Origin: Metabacillus bambusae
GTDB taxonomy: Bacteria; Bacillota; Bacilli; Bacillales; Bacillaceae
Reading direction: 5' to 3'
Assembly (NCBI RefSeq): GCF_017497975.1
Contig: NZ_JAGDEL010000011.1
Span: 62,001 to 126,000 of the forward strand
DNA: 64,000 nucleotides
The notes under the pieces were generated by a model. The model saw nothing but the letters and a program-made list of their open reading frames with translations, searched no databases and had not been told where the DNA came from. Made by a program: the position numbers and the translations under genes. The first letter of the stretch is position 1, and each line of letters begins with the position of its first letter. This document shows positions 27,966-37,064 of the stretch, in pieces.

Positions 27966-28337
27966 ATGATTACCATATCTAGTCATGATGAATTGATGGC
28001 CACCGAAGAAGCGGTTAAACAATTAAAACGGGACTTTCCTCAACTTTTTGACAAACTATTGCATGTCGTGAATTTAACAAGAGCATTCCAATTCAAATTT
28101 CAATATATGGGTTGTTTAATTATGGATGAAGAAGTTCATAATTGCACACCTAATTTTGTTTATGGGTCTGTTTTACGCTTATATAAGAAAGAATTACAAA
28201 AATTAGTCAATGACATGGATTCACAAGTTATAAAGGATTTTCTTGCAGAAAATAAAAGTATTGGCTATGCAAAGATTAGTTTATTACTTCTTGGTCATAA
28301 AGCCGAATCGTTAGTAGGCTCATCTTCTATTCAATAA
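27966..28337 (+). CDS. Conserved-looking hypothetical protein
   Basis: 123 residues, not recognised. Soluble and mostly helical by appearance, with a Cys pair (MGCLIMDEEVHNCTP) and a C-terminal segment IGYAKISLLLLGHKAE. GGAGGG lies six bases before the ATG. It is second in an operon with the thioesterase. No catalytic motif can be named. Confidence 0.7.
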   Translation: MITISSHDELMATEEAVKQLKRDFPQLFDKLLHVVNLTRAFQFKFQYMGCLIMDEEVHNCTPNFVYGSVLRLYKKELQKLVNDMDSQVIKDFLAENKSIGYAKISLLLLGHKAESLVGSSSIQ

Positions 28338-28395
28338 AAAATCCACCACTGAACGAAAGTGGGCTAACTCGGTTAGCACCCATTTTCGTTCAGTA
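28335..28395. terminator. Bidirectional terminator between convergent hypothetical genes
   Basis: ACTGAACGAAA (28348-28358) and TTTCGTTCAGT (28384-28394) pair, with an inner GCTAAC/GTTAGC stem. On the minus strand GGATTTTTTATT follows. Confidence 0.85.
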
Positions 28396-28415
28396 GTAAT
28401 CATATTTCAAGTCAT

Positions 28416-28829
28416 TCAAAGTGCCTTTTGACTTTTGCTCTTGTAACTCTCTTTATCCTTATCAAGGAGGATATTTAGCGCTATAAGATTTACCGCTTCG
28501 TTTTCACCGAAAACTGTTATTTCCTTATTTGTTCTATTTATATAAATATTCTCTTTATTAAAACCTTCTAAATTCATTTCACCCATAGAATGAATATATT
28601 CAAACGTTTGTTCAAGAAAGTTCGGTTGATTATTAGACAGTAAGTATGTTAACGCATCACGGTGGGCAATTGTTCGTTTCCAATTCCCATTGTTATACCA
28701 AATAAGTTTACTTGCTGACGCTTCATCAGGATAACCATACTTATTTATTAGCTTAAAAGCACCTTTTCTCAGTTTTTCTTGCCATGTATTTAAAATTTCG
28801 TCTACATATAATTTATATTTGCTATTCAT
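28416..28829 (-). CDS. Hypothetical protein
   Basis: 137 residues from the ATG at 28829 (GGGAGG seven bases upstream). Not recognised. Trp-rich N-terminal part (NTWQEKLRK, LIWYNNGNWKRT) and a helical C-terminus. No signal peptide or membrane segment. Convergent with the thioesterase operon, and upstream of it lies only a repeat, so it is monocistronic. Confidence 0.65.
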   Translation of the reverse strand: MNSKYKLYVDEILNTWQEKLRKGAFKLINKYGYPDEASASKLIWYNNGNWKRTIAHRDALTYLLSNNQPNFLEQTFEYIHSMGEMNLEGFNKENIYINRTNKEITVFGENEAVNLIALNILLDKDKESYKSKSQKAL

Positions 28830-28923
28830 ATTAATACCTCCCAAATAAGCTAATAAACAGTATATGTAGGTGGTCTCATCGAATTGAACATCATATTTCT
28901 CTAAATAAATATTATATTATTGA

Positions 28924-29152
28924 AGGCTCTTTTCTAATAGTTGTTTTTTAATAAGTTTCTTGAACAAAAATTGTTCTGATGATTGGAACGGATATGCGAG
29001 ACTCCTGTGGGAGTAGCGTGGCAGGTGAGACTCATGCAGGCGCTGTGCGCCGAGGAGGCTCACCGCACGCCCCACGGAAAGCGAGCATCCTAGAGCTCCA
29101 ATCAACTATCTCAACACTAATTACCAAGCAACAAAGTTTGCGATAACAGCCA
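28924..29152 (-). repeat. Dispersed foldback repeat family B, full-length copy, inverted
   Basis: Same ends and GC-rich core as the copy at 12926 but on the other strand (the TTTGTTGCT end is near 29130, the GGCTCTTTTC end at 28925). It fills the gap between the hypothetical gene and the CDF transporter. Open frames inside it are not genes. Confidence 0.85.
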
Positions 29153-29199
29153 TATTGAAAAAATAAAATGTATTTAGCATGCACTAAAAAAATTACGAC

Positions 29200-29233
29200 A
29201 CAAATAAACTCAAGCAAAAATACTGCTTGAGTT
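29200..29233 (-). terminator. Terminator of the CDF transporter gene
   Basis: AACTCAAGCA / TGCTTGAGTT stem followed on the minus strand by TATTTG. Confidence 0.7.
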
Positions 29234-29242
29234 AGTTTAGTT

Positions 29243-30244
29243 TCAAATCAGACCATTTAACCGATCTGGGGACAGATCCATAATCCCATCATCCTCTATA
29301 ATACCGAGAGTAACATCGGTAATATCTTGATCAGATATAATATTATCTTGTACCCTGAATTTTATATCATCTGCAACTGCAAGTGAAAGTCCTTTTCTTA
29401 ATTCAATTAGGCCCTCAACATGATAATAACGACCTTCTTGTATTATTCTGAGTTTTTTAATATCTGTAACATCTTCATCACTTAATATTGTTTTGAACAC
29501 TTTTTCTTCAATATCCTTCGGAGCAGCTACCCCTATAAGTCCAACCATATTATCAAACCCTACTCTAAAGGCTACTCCAATCATTAAAAAACCAATTAGA
29601 ATTGTAGCTATACCATCCAAGCTTGTGAAATCAGTAAATGCTGTGACAATGATTGCGATTAAGGCTAATAATGCCCCCGTAACAGCTACGATGTCTTCAT
29701 AAAAAACTAAACGAGTAGGCGGTGCTGCACGACCAACGTTTTTAAATGCCGCTATGGCTATTCCCCATCCTTTTGCTTTCTCTACTCTTGCTTCCTTTAA
29801 AATTTCTTTCATTGCTTTTAGTAAAATACCACCATCAATAACCAAGTTAATGATTAATACACCTATACTTAACCAAAACCCACCAGTATTTTCTACAGGG
29901 TGATGTAGTAAATGCCAGCCTTCTTTGATTGTTTCGTAAGCCATGATAGTCACAACAATGACTGCGATCATACAAAAAATGTTGATTACACGACCAAAAC
30001 CGGTTGGAAATTGTGGCGTCGGCCGTTTTTCTGATAAAACACTACCAATAAACACAAACCCTTGATTTACTGCATCTGCAAGTGAGTGCATTGCAGATGC
30101 AAACATCGCCCCACTCCCACTCATTACATAGGCAACTGCCTTACATGCTGCAATAATCCCGTTGCCAATCATTGCAACTGCAGATGATTTATTCCCCTTT
30201 TTAATTAGCGATATGAATCCATTATGATCTGTATCATTACTCAA
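29243..30244 (-). CDS. Cation diffusion facilitator family transporter
   Basis: A divalent-metal/H+ antiporter of the inner membrane with six helices. The metal site motif HSLADAVNQ (HxxxD type) is in helix 2 and a second acidic motif (NLVIDGGILL) in helix 5; the cytoplasmic C-terminal domain is KKLRIIQEGRYYHVEG. A TTG at 30244 is preferred as start because GGAGG lies eight bases before it; the ATG five codons earlier overlaps that ribosome site. Metal (Zn, Fe or Mn) cannot be assigned. Confidence 0.85.
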   Translation of the reverse strand: MSNDTDHNGFISLIKKGNKSSAVAMIGNGIIAACKAVAYVMSGSGAMFASAMHSLADAVNQGFVFIGSVLSEKRPTPQFPTGFGRVINIFCMIAVIVVTIMAYETIKEGWHLLHHPVENTGGFWLSIGVLIINLVIDGGILLKAMKEILKEARVEKAKGWGIAIAAFKNVGRAAPPTRLVFYEDIVAVTGALLALIAIIVTAFTDFTSLDGIATILIGFLMIGVAFRVGFDNMVGLIGVAAPKDIEEKVFKTILSDEDVTDIKKLRIIQEGRYYHVEGLIELRKGLSLAVADDIKFRVQDNIISDQDITDVTLGIIEDDGIMDLSPDRLNGLI

Positions 30245-30432
30245 GATTAACGCCTCCATAAATCAGCATTTTAAATTATGTTTATTGTTCTTTAAAATTC
30301 TCGAATTATTACTACTGAACGTGAAATTGCATTCCCTAAGCTCATATAAAAATAATAAAAGGCAGACTTCATTTAAAATCAAATACGTACATATGATAAA
30401 TACATGTCCATTTTCTTTGGAGGGGTTTATCT

Positions 30433-31014
30433 ATGAAATTTATTAGAAAAGGCTTGATCATCATAATCGGAAGCATTTTAATATCGTTAGGAATAAATTA
30501 CTTTTTGGTCCCCTACAAAGTGTTGGATGGAGGAATCATCGGGATAGGGCTTATTGTAAATTATTTATGGGGCCTTAAAGCAGGCCTGATGATTATCATT
30601 TTTAGTATTCCTATCTTTTTCATCGCTTGGTTTGGCTATAGAGATTATTTTTACAATAGTTTACATGGTATGGTTATCTCTTCCTTTTTTATTGATATCT
30701 TAAACCCAATTCATACATTTTTTCGTATCGAGGCTGTACTTAGCTCCATGATAGGCGGGATCTTAGTTGGCTTAGGAATCGGGCTGATGTTGAAATATAA
30801 AACGAGTACTGGTGGAACTGATCTCGTCGCTCAATTTATCTCTGATAAAACAGGTATTAATGTGGGTATCCTCATTTTTATAATTGATGCAGTTGTTATT
30901 TTATCTGGTGGTCTGTTATTTTCAACCGAAACTCTCTTGCTCTCGATCATTACCATTCTTTTTGTTGGAATCACGACAAGTATATTTACTAGAAATGTTA
31001 TACATTCAGATTAA
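30433..31014 (+). CDS. YitT-family membrane protein, short form
   Basis: 193 residues with five to six helices and the YitT (DUF161) pattern: INYFLVPYKVLDGGIIGIGLI, then KYKTSTGGTDLVAQF. Usual members are about 280 residues and end in a cytoplasmic DUF2179 domain; this one stops after the membrane part. A natural short variant is likely, because stop and ribosome site (GGAGGGG) are clean and no DUF2179 remnant follows. Function of the family is unknown. Confidence 0.8.
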   Translation: MKFIRKGLIIIIGSILISLGINYFLVPYKVLDGGIIGIGLIVNYLWGLKAGLMIIIFSIPIFFIAWFGYRDYFYNSLHGMVISSFFIDILNPIHTFFRIEAVLSSMIGGILVGLGIGLMLKYKTSTGGTDLVAQFISDKTGINVGILIFIIDAVVILSGGLLFSTETLLLSIITILFVGITTSIFTRNVIHSD

Positions 31015-31089
31015 TCTAAATACGTACAAGCACCTGGAGATCTTGTACTTATACATATATATAGGAGCGCACACCTTTATCATTTTTTA

Positions 31090-31209
31090 AAGGGCTTGTT
31101 TAACTTATTTGTTGATTTCCACTGTATTTGTTCGCTTTCCGAAGGAGTCTCACGAATCCGTTCCAATTAACAAAATATAAAATCACCAGTGAGCATTATC
31201 AGAACCTTT
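31090..31209 (+). repeat. Family B-related repeat, degenerate subtype
   Basis: Contains GTTGATTTCC, TTCGCTTTCC, GGAGTCTCAC and CCGTTCCAATTAAC in the order seen in family B but with a shortened core. Its ends (AAAGGGCTTGTTTAAC and inverted AAAGGTTCTGATAA) match the subtype at 37707 rather than the one at 12926. Confidence 0.65.
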
Positions 31210-31282
31210 AAAAAAAAGGTGTTTAGCAACAAAAAAAGAATGACATATTAAGATAAGAGGAAAATGAAATGGAGTTGAAAAG

Positions 31283-31585
31283 ATGGACTTTTTATCAAGA
31301 GAGCAAATTATTAACGAACTACAGGATTCGTTTCAACCTATTATTAATAAGTATGGAATAGAGGACATTGGTATTTTTGAAGAAGAAGGTCAAGATAAAC
31401 ATTACTATTTAGGCTATACAGTTCGAAAAGAAGGAAAAACGTATCATATCCATTCACCTTATTTAAAAAACAATCATGGAGGTTTATCTCCAGAGAAAAA
31501 CGAATGGACAATAGAATCTGATGAACCTGCTAAAAAGGATTTGAAAGGATTTAAGGGATTAGAGGATGCCCTTCGTGAAATTTAG
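31283..31585 (+). CDS. Conserved hypothetical protein
   Basis: 100 residues, soluble. It reads as a compact alpha/beta domain: EDIGIFEEEGQDKHYYLGYTV, then KTYHIHSPYL and EWTIESDEPAKKDL. It resembles short uncharacterised Bacillaceae proteins, but no function is known to me. GGAG lies eight bases or so before the ATG. Monocistronic with its own terminator. Confidence 0.7.
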   Translation: MDFLSREQIINELQDSFQPIINKYGIEDIGIFEEEGQDKHYYLGYTVRKEGKTYHIHSPYLKNNHGGLSPEKNEWTIESDEPAKKDLKGFKGLEDALREI

Positions 31586-31643
31586 GAGATTCACTAGGTG
31601 ATCAAGTTGGATGTCTAAGTTCTTATCCTTAGTCTTACAACAA

Positions 31644-31686
31644 AAAGCCTTAGCCCGAAAAATATCGAGCTAAGGCTTTATTTTGT
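31644..31686 (+). terminator. Terminator of the 100-residue hypothetical gene
   Basis: AAAGCCTTAGC / GCTAAGGCTTT stem followed by ATTTTGTTT. Confidence 0.85.
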
Positions 31687-31739
31687 TTAGAAACAAAAAT
31701 TGACTAATCATCTTTAGCTTAACAATTAACAATAGTCCA

Positions 31740-31879
31740 GAACAAAAGCGCAAGCGCCTTGATCAGTCTCGGGCAAATAAGATGATTTAGAATAGAAGGC
31801 GTTCTTTGCCTTCAATTCTAAATTAGCTTATGACCTCGAGGGGCTAGGCGCTGGATGTCGTGCGCTTATCCACAGTTCA
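31740..31879 (+). repeat. Dispersed repeat family A, copy 2
   Basis: GAACAAAAGCGCAAGCGCC start, an internal block with its own palindrome (TTTAGAAT...ATTCTAAA), GGGGCTAGGCGCTGGATG, then TGCGCTTATCCACAGTTC. TTATCCACA is at 31866-31874. It nearly matches copy 3 at 35107. Confidence 0.9.
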
Positions 31880-31937
31880 AGAATTTTATAATTTCCTAAA
31901 CGATGAGAAAAGCAATTTTCATTACCTTCAACAAAAT

Positions 31938-33359
31938 TTATTTGTTACCACCACTGCTCTTTTCTGAAGAGCCACCCCATGCTTCAACATTTTTTAAACC
32001 TTTAATATTTGAAACATGGAAGACTGGATCTTTTCCATTCGCTTTTTGTTTCATATAATCATTAAGTGCTGAGATAGCAACCTTCCCTAGCAGCAAGATC
32101 GCAATTAAGTTAATAATTGCCATTAAGCCCATTAGTAAATCTGCAAGACTCCAAACAAAACTTAATGATGCAAGAGATCCAAATGCGACCATCCCAACTA
32201 CTGCAACACGATAAGTGTTTAGCCAGAGTTTATTTGTATTAATGAACTCAATATTTGTTTCACCATAATAATAGTTTCCAACAACCGAACTAAAGCAGAA
32301 TAGAAAGACAATGATTGCAAGGAATATTCCAGCCCATGACCCCATTGATGTTTCTAGTGCATTTTGTGTTAGAAGGATACCGTCTGATTCTGTTGATTTA
32401 TAAAGACCTGACAAGAGAATAATAAATGCTGTTGAACTACAGATGAGAAGTGTATCCACAAAAACGCCAAGAGCTTGAATTAGTCCCTGTTTTACAGGAT
32501 GACTGACATCAGCTGTAGCAGCGGCATTTGGGGCGCTACCCATACCCGCTTCATTTGAAAATAATCCACGTTTTATTCCATTCATCATCGCAGCACCTAA
32601 TGCCCCACCAGCTACTTCATTGAGACCAAAAGCACTCTCAAATATTAAAACGATTACACCAGGTAGTTCAGAGATATTCATGATCATGATAAACAGAGCA
32701 ATTAAGATATATCCTCCGGCCATTATTGGCACCATCAATTCAGATACTGTCGCAACTCGTTTAATCCCGCCAAAGATAACCACTGCTGTAATAATAGACA
32801 AGACGATCGCAATGATGACTTTATTTATTCCAAAAGTTCCATTTAGCGCACTCGTAATTGTGTTTGCCTGAACAGAATTAAATGCTAATCCAAACGTTAG
32901 AGAAATTAACACAGCAAATGTTACACCCATCCAGCGGGCATTTAACGCCTTTTCCATATAGTAAGCAGGTCCGCCTCGGAATGTGTTACCATCTTTAATT
33001 TTGTAAATTTGAGCAAGTGTACTTTCTATAAATGCAGAAGCTGAACCAATTAAGGCAATTAACCACATCCAAAATACTGCTCCTGGACCACCAGTTGTGA
33101 TTGCAATTGCAACCCCTGCAAGGTTACCTGTACCTACGCGTGAGGCTGTACTAATACAAAAAGCCTGAAAAGAAGAGACACCTTTTTTATCAGCCTTTGC
33201 ACCTTCACCTAAAAGCCTAAACATTTCGCCAATTAAACGAAACTGTACAAACTTTGTTCGAAAAGTAAAATAAAGACCAGTCCCAATTAACAATATAATT
33301 AAAACATATGACCAAAGTAAAGTATTCGTTCCATTAATAAACGTTTCAATTATGTTCAA
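31938..33359 (-). CDS. Sodium:alanine symporter family transporter (AGCS)
   Basis: 473-residue Na+-coupled amino-acid symporter with about eleven helices. Family signatures: FQAFCISTASRVGTGNLAGVA near residue 64 and GPGAVFWMWLIALIGSASAF; also GLFSNEAGMGSAPNAAATAD. It imports alanine/glycine, or glutamine in some members. TTG start with AAGGGG nine bases upstream. Monocistronic; the C-terminus is hydrophilic and Ser/Gly-rich. The 440 bases upstream hold no gene; they are AT-rich and contain GCGTATTACTAT twice (about 33514 and 33587), with no further structure recognised. Confidence 0.92.
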   Translation of the reverse strand: MNIIETFINGTNTLLWSYVLIILLIGTGLYFTFRTKFVQFRLIGEMFRLLGEGAKADKKGVSSFQAFCISTASRVGTGNLAGVAIAITTGGPGAVFWMWLIALIGSASAFIESTLAQIYKIKDGNTFRGGPAYYMEKALNARWMGVTFAVLISLTFGLAFNSVQANTITSALNGTFGINKVIIAIVLSIITAVVIFGGIKRVATVSELMVPIMAGGYILIALFIMIMNISELPGVIVLIFESAFGLNEVAGGALGAAMMNGIKRGLFSNEAGMGSAPNAAATADVSHPVKQGLIQALGVFVDTLLICSSTAFIILLSGLYKSTESDGILLTQNALETSMGSWAGIFLAIIVFLFCFSSVVGNYYYGETNIEFINTNKLWLNTYRVAVVGMVAFGSLASLSFVWSLADLLMGLMAIINLIAILLLGKVAISALNDYMKQKANGKDPVFHVSNIKGLKNVEAWGGSSEKSSGGNK

Positions 33360-33755
33360 TTCACAACACCCCTTACTTTATTTACTCTAGACTTTCATAT
33401 GATGCACAATCGTCTACAGATATACACTTTTACTATATTAGCATATTACCTACTTCCTAAAAACCTTTATTTTTATCCAAACTTTTTGATAAATAAAATA
33501 ATTACAAATATTAGGCGTATTACTATTCAGTTTGTGAATAAAGTCAGAATCTTTTTTTAAACTTAATAGCAATCCTCCTTCTTAGAGCGTATTACTATAG
33601 GTGATCAATTTATTACAAGTAATGTAAAAGACCAAATGTATATAAATCCATTTAAACCATATGTAGTAAACATAAAACTAGGAAAAGCCGGATAAAAAAC
33701 TTCAAGTAATAGTTTGGCGAAATCCAGCTTAAGAATATTATAAAATCTCTTAAAG

Positions 33756-33789
33756 GAGACCTGCACATCCGTACCATATAAGCAGGTCC
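33756..33789 (-). terminator. Possible terminator of the methionine gamma-lyase gene
   Basis: GACCTGC / GCAGGTC stem 11 bases after the stop codon. The following sequence is only moderately T-rich. Confidence 0.45.
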
Positions 33790-33799
33790 CGTCATATTT

Positions 33800-34987
33800 T
33801 TACAATGAATCTAAAGCCTGCTTTAAGTCATCCCAAATATCCTCCCATGCTTCCAGTCCTACCGATAAACGAAGTAATTCATTTGAAATCCCCATATCTT
33901 TTCTCACTTCTTCAGGGATGACTGCATGTGTCATTGAAGCGGGATGCTGTATAAGTGTTTCTGCATCACCTAGGCTTACTGCAATTGGGATTAATTTTAA
34001 TTGATTTACCACTTTTACAGCATCTTCATATGTCCCATTAACTTCAAATGAAAGAAGACCTCCACCATTTTTCATTTGTCTCTTCATTATTTGGTAATCT
34101 GGGTGATTTTGGTCTCCAGGATAATAAACTGCCTTAATCCTTGGATGATTACCCAAAAGATTTGCAAGCTTTTTTGCATTTTCACAATGGCGATCCATTC
34201 TTACTGCCAATGTTTTGATTCCTCTAAGCAATAACCAAGCATCAAAAGGAGAAATGACTCCTCCGATATCCTTTTGGGTCGTTTTCTTTAATTGTTTTAT
34301 TATTTCATGATTTCCGACAATGATACCTGCAATTACGTCACCATGCCCACCAATGTACTTCGTTGCACTATGGATGGAAATATCACAGCCTAATGTTAAA
34401 GGCTTTTGTAAATACGGAGTTGAGAAAGTATTATCAACAACAACCATTATTCCCTTTTCTTTAGCAATCCTAACAACTAATTCTAAATCAATTAATTTCA
34501 TTGTAGGATTAATGGGTGTTTCAATATAAATACACGTTGTGTTCTCTTGAATTTTCGAAATGATTTCTTCAGTTGTAGCTAATTCTGAGAAGGTATGATC
34601 GATTTGATATTTTTCTTGTAGCATCCTTAAAAGGCCAAAGGTACACCCGTACACACCTCTTGAACATAAAATATGATCATTCGCCTTTGTTAGTCCAATT
34701 AACACGGCTGATACTGCAGCCATTCCTGACCCGAATGCAAGTGCCGCTTCCCCCTCTTCTAACTGGGCCATACGTTCTTCTAAAACTGTAACAGTAGGAT
34801 TTGAAAGCCTTGAATAAATATAGCCATCCTCTACACCTGCAAATCGATTAGCTCCTTGCTCTAATGATGTAAAAGTAAATGTTGAAGATTGATAAATTGG
34901 TGGGGTTAAGCTATCTGAGTGCTCTTTCGAAGTATAACCTGCATGGATTGCCTTTGTTTCAAAATGATATGTGCCTTCTTTTTTCAT
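33800..34987 (-). CDS. PLP-dependent trans-sulfuration enzyme, probable methionine gamma-lyase
   Basis: 395-residue Cys/Met-metabolism PLP enzyme. The PLP Lys is in SIHSATKYIGGHGD; other family elements are YIYSRLSNPTV, GSGMAAVSA and VDNTFSTPYLQKP. The segment SRGVYGCTFGLL carries a Cys near the position that is diagnostic in methionine gamma-lyases (Cys116 of Pseudomonas putida), which favours that activity over cystathionine gamma-synthase or O-acetylhomoserine sulfhydrylase. The start at 34987 follows GGGGGATAACA; the upstream open frame has no ribosome site. No S-box or T-box leader was recognised. Confidence 0.8.
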   Translation of the reverse strand: MKKEGTYHFETKAIHAGYTSKEHSDSLTPPIYQSSTFTFTSLEQGANRFAGVEDGYIYSRLSNPTVTVLEERMAQLEEGEAALAFGSGMAAVSAVLIGLTKANDHILCSRGVYGCTFGLLRMLQEKYQIDHTFSELATTEEIISKIQENTTCIYIETPINPTMKLIDLELVVRIAKEKGIMVVVDNTFSTPYLQKPLTLGCDISIHSATKYIGGHGDVIAGIIVGNHEIIKQLKKTTQKDIGGVISPFDAWLLLRGIKTLAVRMDRHCENAKKLANLLGNHPRIKAVYYPGDQNHPDYQIMKRQMKNGGGLLSFEVNGTYEDAVKVVNQLKLIPIAVSLGDAETLIQHPASMTHAVIPEEVRKDMGISNELLRLSVGLEAWEDIWDDLKQALDSL

Positions 34988-35106
34988 TGTTATCCCCCTT
35001 GTCCGGAACATGATAGATACTAGGCGGTTGCATTTTATATCATATTTAATCAATCCTTATTTCGTCACATGTATACTTGTAATTTTTTTGTGATGGATAT
35101 TCAACA

Positions 35107-35251
35107 GAACAAAAGCGCAAGCGCCTTGAACAGCCTAAGGCAAATAAGATGATTTAGAATAGAAGGCGTTCTTTGTCTTCAATTCTAAATTAGCTAGACC
35201 CTAGAGGGGCTAGGCGCTGGAGCTGGATGTCGTGCGCTTATCCACAGTTCA
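35107..35251 (+). repeat. Dispersed repeat family A, copy 3
   Basis: Same structure as copy 2, including the internal palindromic block; TTATCCACA at 35238-35246. Located between the methionine gamma-lyase promoter and the terminator at 35279. Confidence 0.9.
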
Positions 35252-35278
35252 ACGAATTTCATAATTTCCTAGACAGCA

Positions 35279-35318
35279 AAAAAAGCATCTACATTCTTCT
35301 TAATGTAGATGCTTTCAA
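35279..35318. terminator. Bidirectional-type terminator
   Basis: AAAGCATCTACATT / AATGTAGATGCTTT perfect 14-bp stem. It ends the minus-strand transcript that runs through the biosynthetic cluster and the family B repeat. Confidence 0.85.
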
Positions 35319-35344
35319 AATTGATTCAATCTTATTTTTATTTT

Positions 35345-35459
35345 AGGCATTTTTCGCAAACTTTGTTGCTATTTACCAAGAGTGTGGTGTGGTTGATTTC
35401 CGTTCCAATCAACCTTAAACAGTTTTCGTTTTAAAGGCAACAATCTCTAAGAAAGAGCC
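35345..35459 (+). repeat. Family B repeat, internally deleted copy
   Basis: The ends are nearly identical to those of the copy at 12926 (AAACTTTGTTGCTATTTACCA, GCAACAATCTCT), but the GC-rich core is gone, leaving GGTTGATT-TCCGTTCC-AATCAACC as a clean hairpin. It abuts the stop codon of the acyl-CoA-dehydrogenase-like gene. Confidence 0.85.
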
Positions 35460-36593
35460 TTATTTTATTACAGTTGGTTCATTTACTTGTTGACTTTCAC
35501 TACCATGAATATATTGTTCAAAAAGCGCTAAGCAATCTTGTTTGGAAGGTGGATGAAATGTAAGAAGCTGAGATACCAAAAGAAGATATGACGTATCTAA
35601 AGATGTTAAGAAGTTCATACCACCTAATAGTTTAGCTGATTGTGTTGAAATTTGCTCAATCTTTCTTTCAATACTATCCCTAACCATTAAAACCTCATTT
35701 AACAAAAAGTCTAAAAATTGATTATTGATAAATTTATATGCTAAACCTTCAAGAGAATTCATCGCTTGAACTAAATCAGCGGTTAAGTCATGCATTTTAT
35801 CTAAATTTGGAGCCTTATTCGATTGTAGGACCTTTTCAACCATGGAAGAAACTACACCTATGTAAGATGCTGTAGCAAGTAATTCAAACCAAATTAACCC
35901 ATTCATAATGACCGGACTTACGTTTTGCTCAGTTCCGGCATGAAATATATTTTCATTTGAGACAAATACATCCTCAAGAATCACCTCATGAGTATCAGTA
36001 CCTTTGAGAATCCAGTGATTCCAAAAATCATTTACTTTTATTCCTGGTGTGCTACTAGGTATGATAATGATGGCTAGTTGGTCATTGGGCAGCTTGACAC
36101 TTGCAGTCAATAAGTCCATCGTGTGAGATAAAGTGCATGGCTTTTTCCTACCATTAACAATTATCCCTCCTGTGACAGGCATAGCTTCTACTGTAGGTGA
36201 AAAAATATTTTGGCTAATTCCCTCAGCAAACCCTGAAGCCAATAAAAGATTCTCTTCTGCAATCATAGTTAAAATTCGCTCTAATTCAGGTTGTACGCTT
36301 ATTGCACCTATTAAAGATGCAACTGAAAATTGATGCATTGTCAGTGCTATTGCTAAAGAAGGGGATCTAGAGCCAATTGCTCTTTGAATGTAAATGGCGT
36401 CTAATGCGCTAGCACCTTTTCCACCATATTCTTTTGGAATCATAAGTGAAGGAACACCCATATGTTTTATTAGATCCATACACTCATTTCCTTGAGACTC
36501 TCTTTCCATAAAAGTAAAAGAAGCTAGTTTATCATCCAGACCTGGAAAATACTCTTCAATTACTAAACGTTCTTTTGCTAATAGTAATGACAT
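35460..36593 (-). CDS. Acyl-CoA dehydrogenase-fold flavoprotein of the biosynthetic cluster
   Basis: 377 residues. Acyl-CoA dehydrogenase N-terminal helical domain (LMIPKEYGGKGAS, IYIQRAIGSRSPSLAIALTMH), middle beta-domain (LASGFAEGISQ, GGIIVNGRKKPCTLS, GTDTHEVILEDVFVSNENIF) and a short C-terminal helical domain. The expected catalytic Glu region of true acyl-CoA dehydrogenases is not recognisable. Flavin N-hydroxylases such as isobutylamine hydroxylase share this fold, so oxidation of an amine product is a possible role (inference). It is the last gene of the cluster, 60 bases after DUF5367, and its stop codon abuts a family B repeat. Confidence 0.75.
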   Translation of the reverse strand: MSLLLAKERLVIEEYFPGLDDKLASFTFMERESQGNECMDLIKHMGVPSLMIPKEYGGKGASALDAIYIQRAIGSRSPSLAIALTMHQFSVASLIGAISVQPELERILTMIAEENLLLASGFAEGISQNIFSPTVEAMPVTGGIIVNGRKKPCTLSHTMDLLTASVKLPNDQLAIIIIPSSTPGIKVNDFWNHWILKGTDTHEVILEDVFVSNENIFHAGTEQNVSPVIMNGLIWFELLATASYIGVVSSMVEKVLQSNKAPNLDKMHDLTADLVQAMNSLEGLAYKFINNQFLDFLLNEVLMVRDSIERKIEQISTQSAKLLGGMNFLTSLDTSYLLLVSQLLTFHPPSKQDCLALFEQYIHGSESQQVNEPTVIK

Positions 36594-36653
36594 GATTACA
36601 CTCTCCCTAGCTATTTTTTATTCCTTCTGATATTACACTAGTGTAGATTCCGG

Positions 36654-37037
36654 CTATTCCAACTCATTACGATTACCTATAAAACCAGATAATAAAATTA
36701 GTGAGTATGCCCAAAGCAACCAAGAAGCAAAAAATTTATCCGTATCATGACTAAGGTTTGTAAATATGTCTTGGAAATAAATAAGAACAATTGAATCAAT
36801 CAACATACCAGGTAAGGCAATAAACATCGCAGCTTTTATCCTTTGACTTGCTGTAACCCTTTTCCATTTGTATATTGGCAATGTTAAAACAAGAATTAAT
36901 GGTACTACCAAAATATAAGACAAAATCATTAGCATTGGTTGATCATGTAGAAAAAAGAATTGACCTCCAAATCTAAAAATTAATGTCGCTCCAAGCCAAA
37001 CTAATAGTCCCCATAACAGAAAAAACATGAAGAACAC
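36654..37037 (-). CDS. DUF5367-like small membrane protein
   Basis: 127 residues with four hydrophobic helices; begins MFFMFFLLWGLLVWLGATLI. It resembles DUF5367 membrane proteins, which are common beside TetR regulators in Bacillaceae. Function unknown. It lies 27 bases after the TetR gene on the same strand. Confidence 0.65.
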   Translation of the reverse strand: MFFMFFLLWGLLVWLGATLIFRFGGQFFFLHDQPMLMILSYILVVPLILVLTLPIYKWKRVTASQRIKAAMFIALPGMLIDSIVLIYFQDIFTNLSHDTDKFFASWLLWAYSLILLSGFIGNRNELE

Positions 37038-37064
37038 TCCTCTATTATTTTTCGTTTACATGTA

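Noticed and set aside
33430-33755. Small gene after the GGAGG-like sequence at about 33570 on the minus strand
   Set aside because: The following frame stops after about ten codons; the stretch is AT-rich and without recognised structure.
34988-35106. S-box or T-box riboswitch before the methionine gamma-lyase gene
   Set aside because: No conserved T-box (TGGNACC) or SAM-I core is visible, and the leader is too short.
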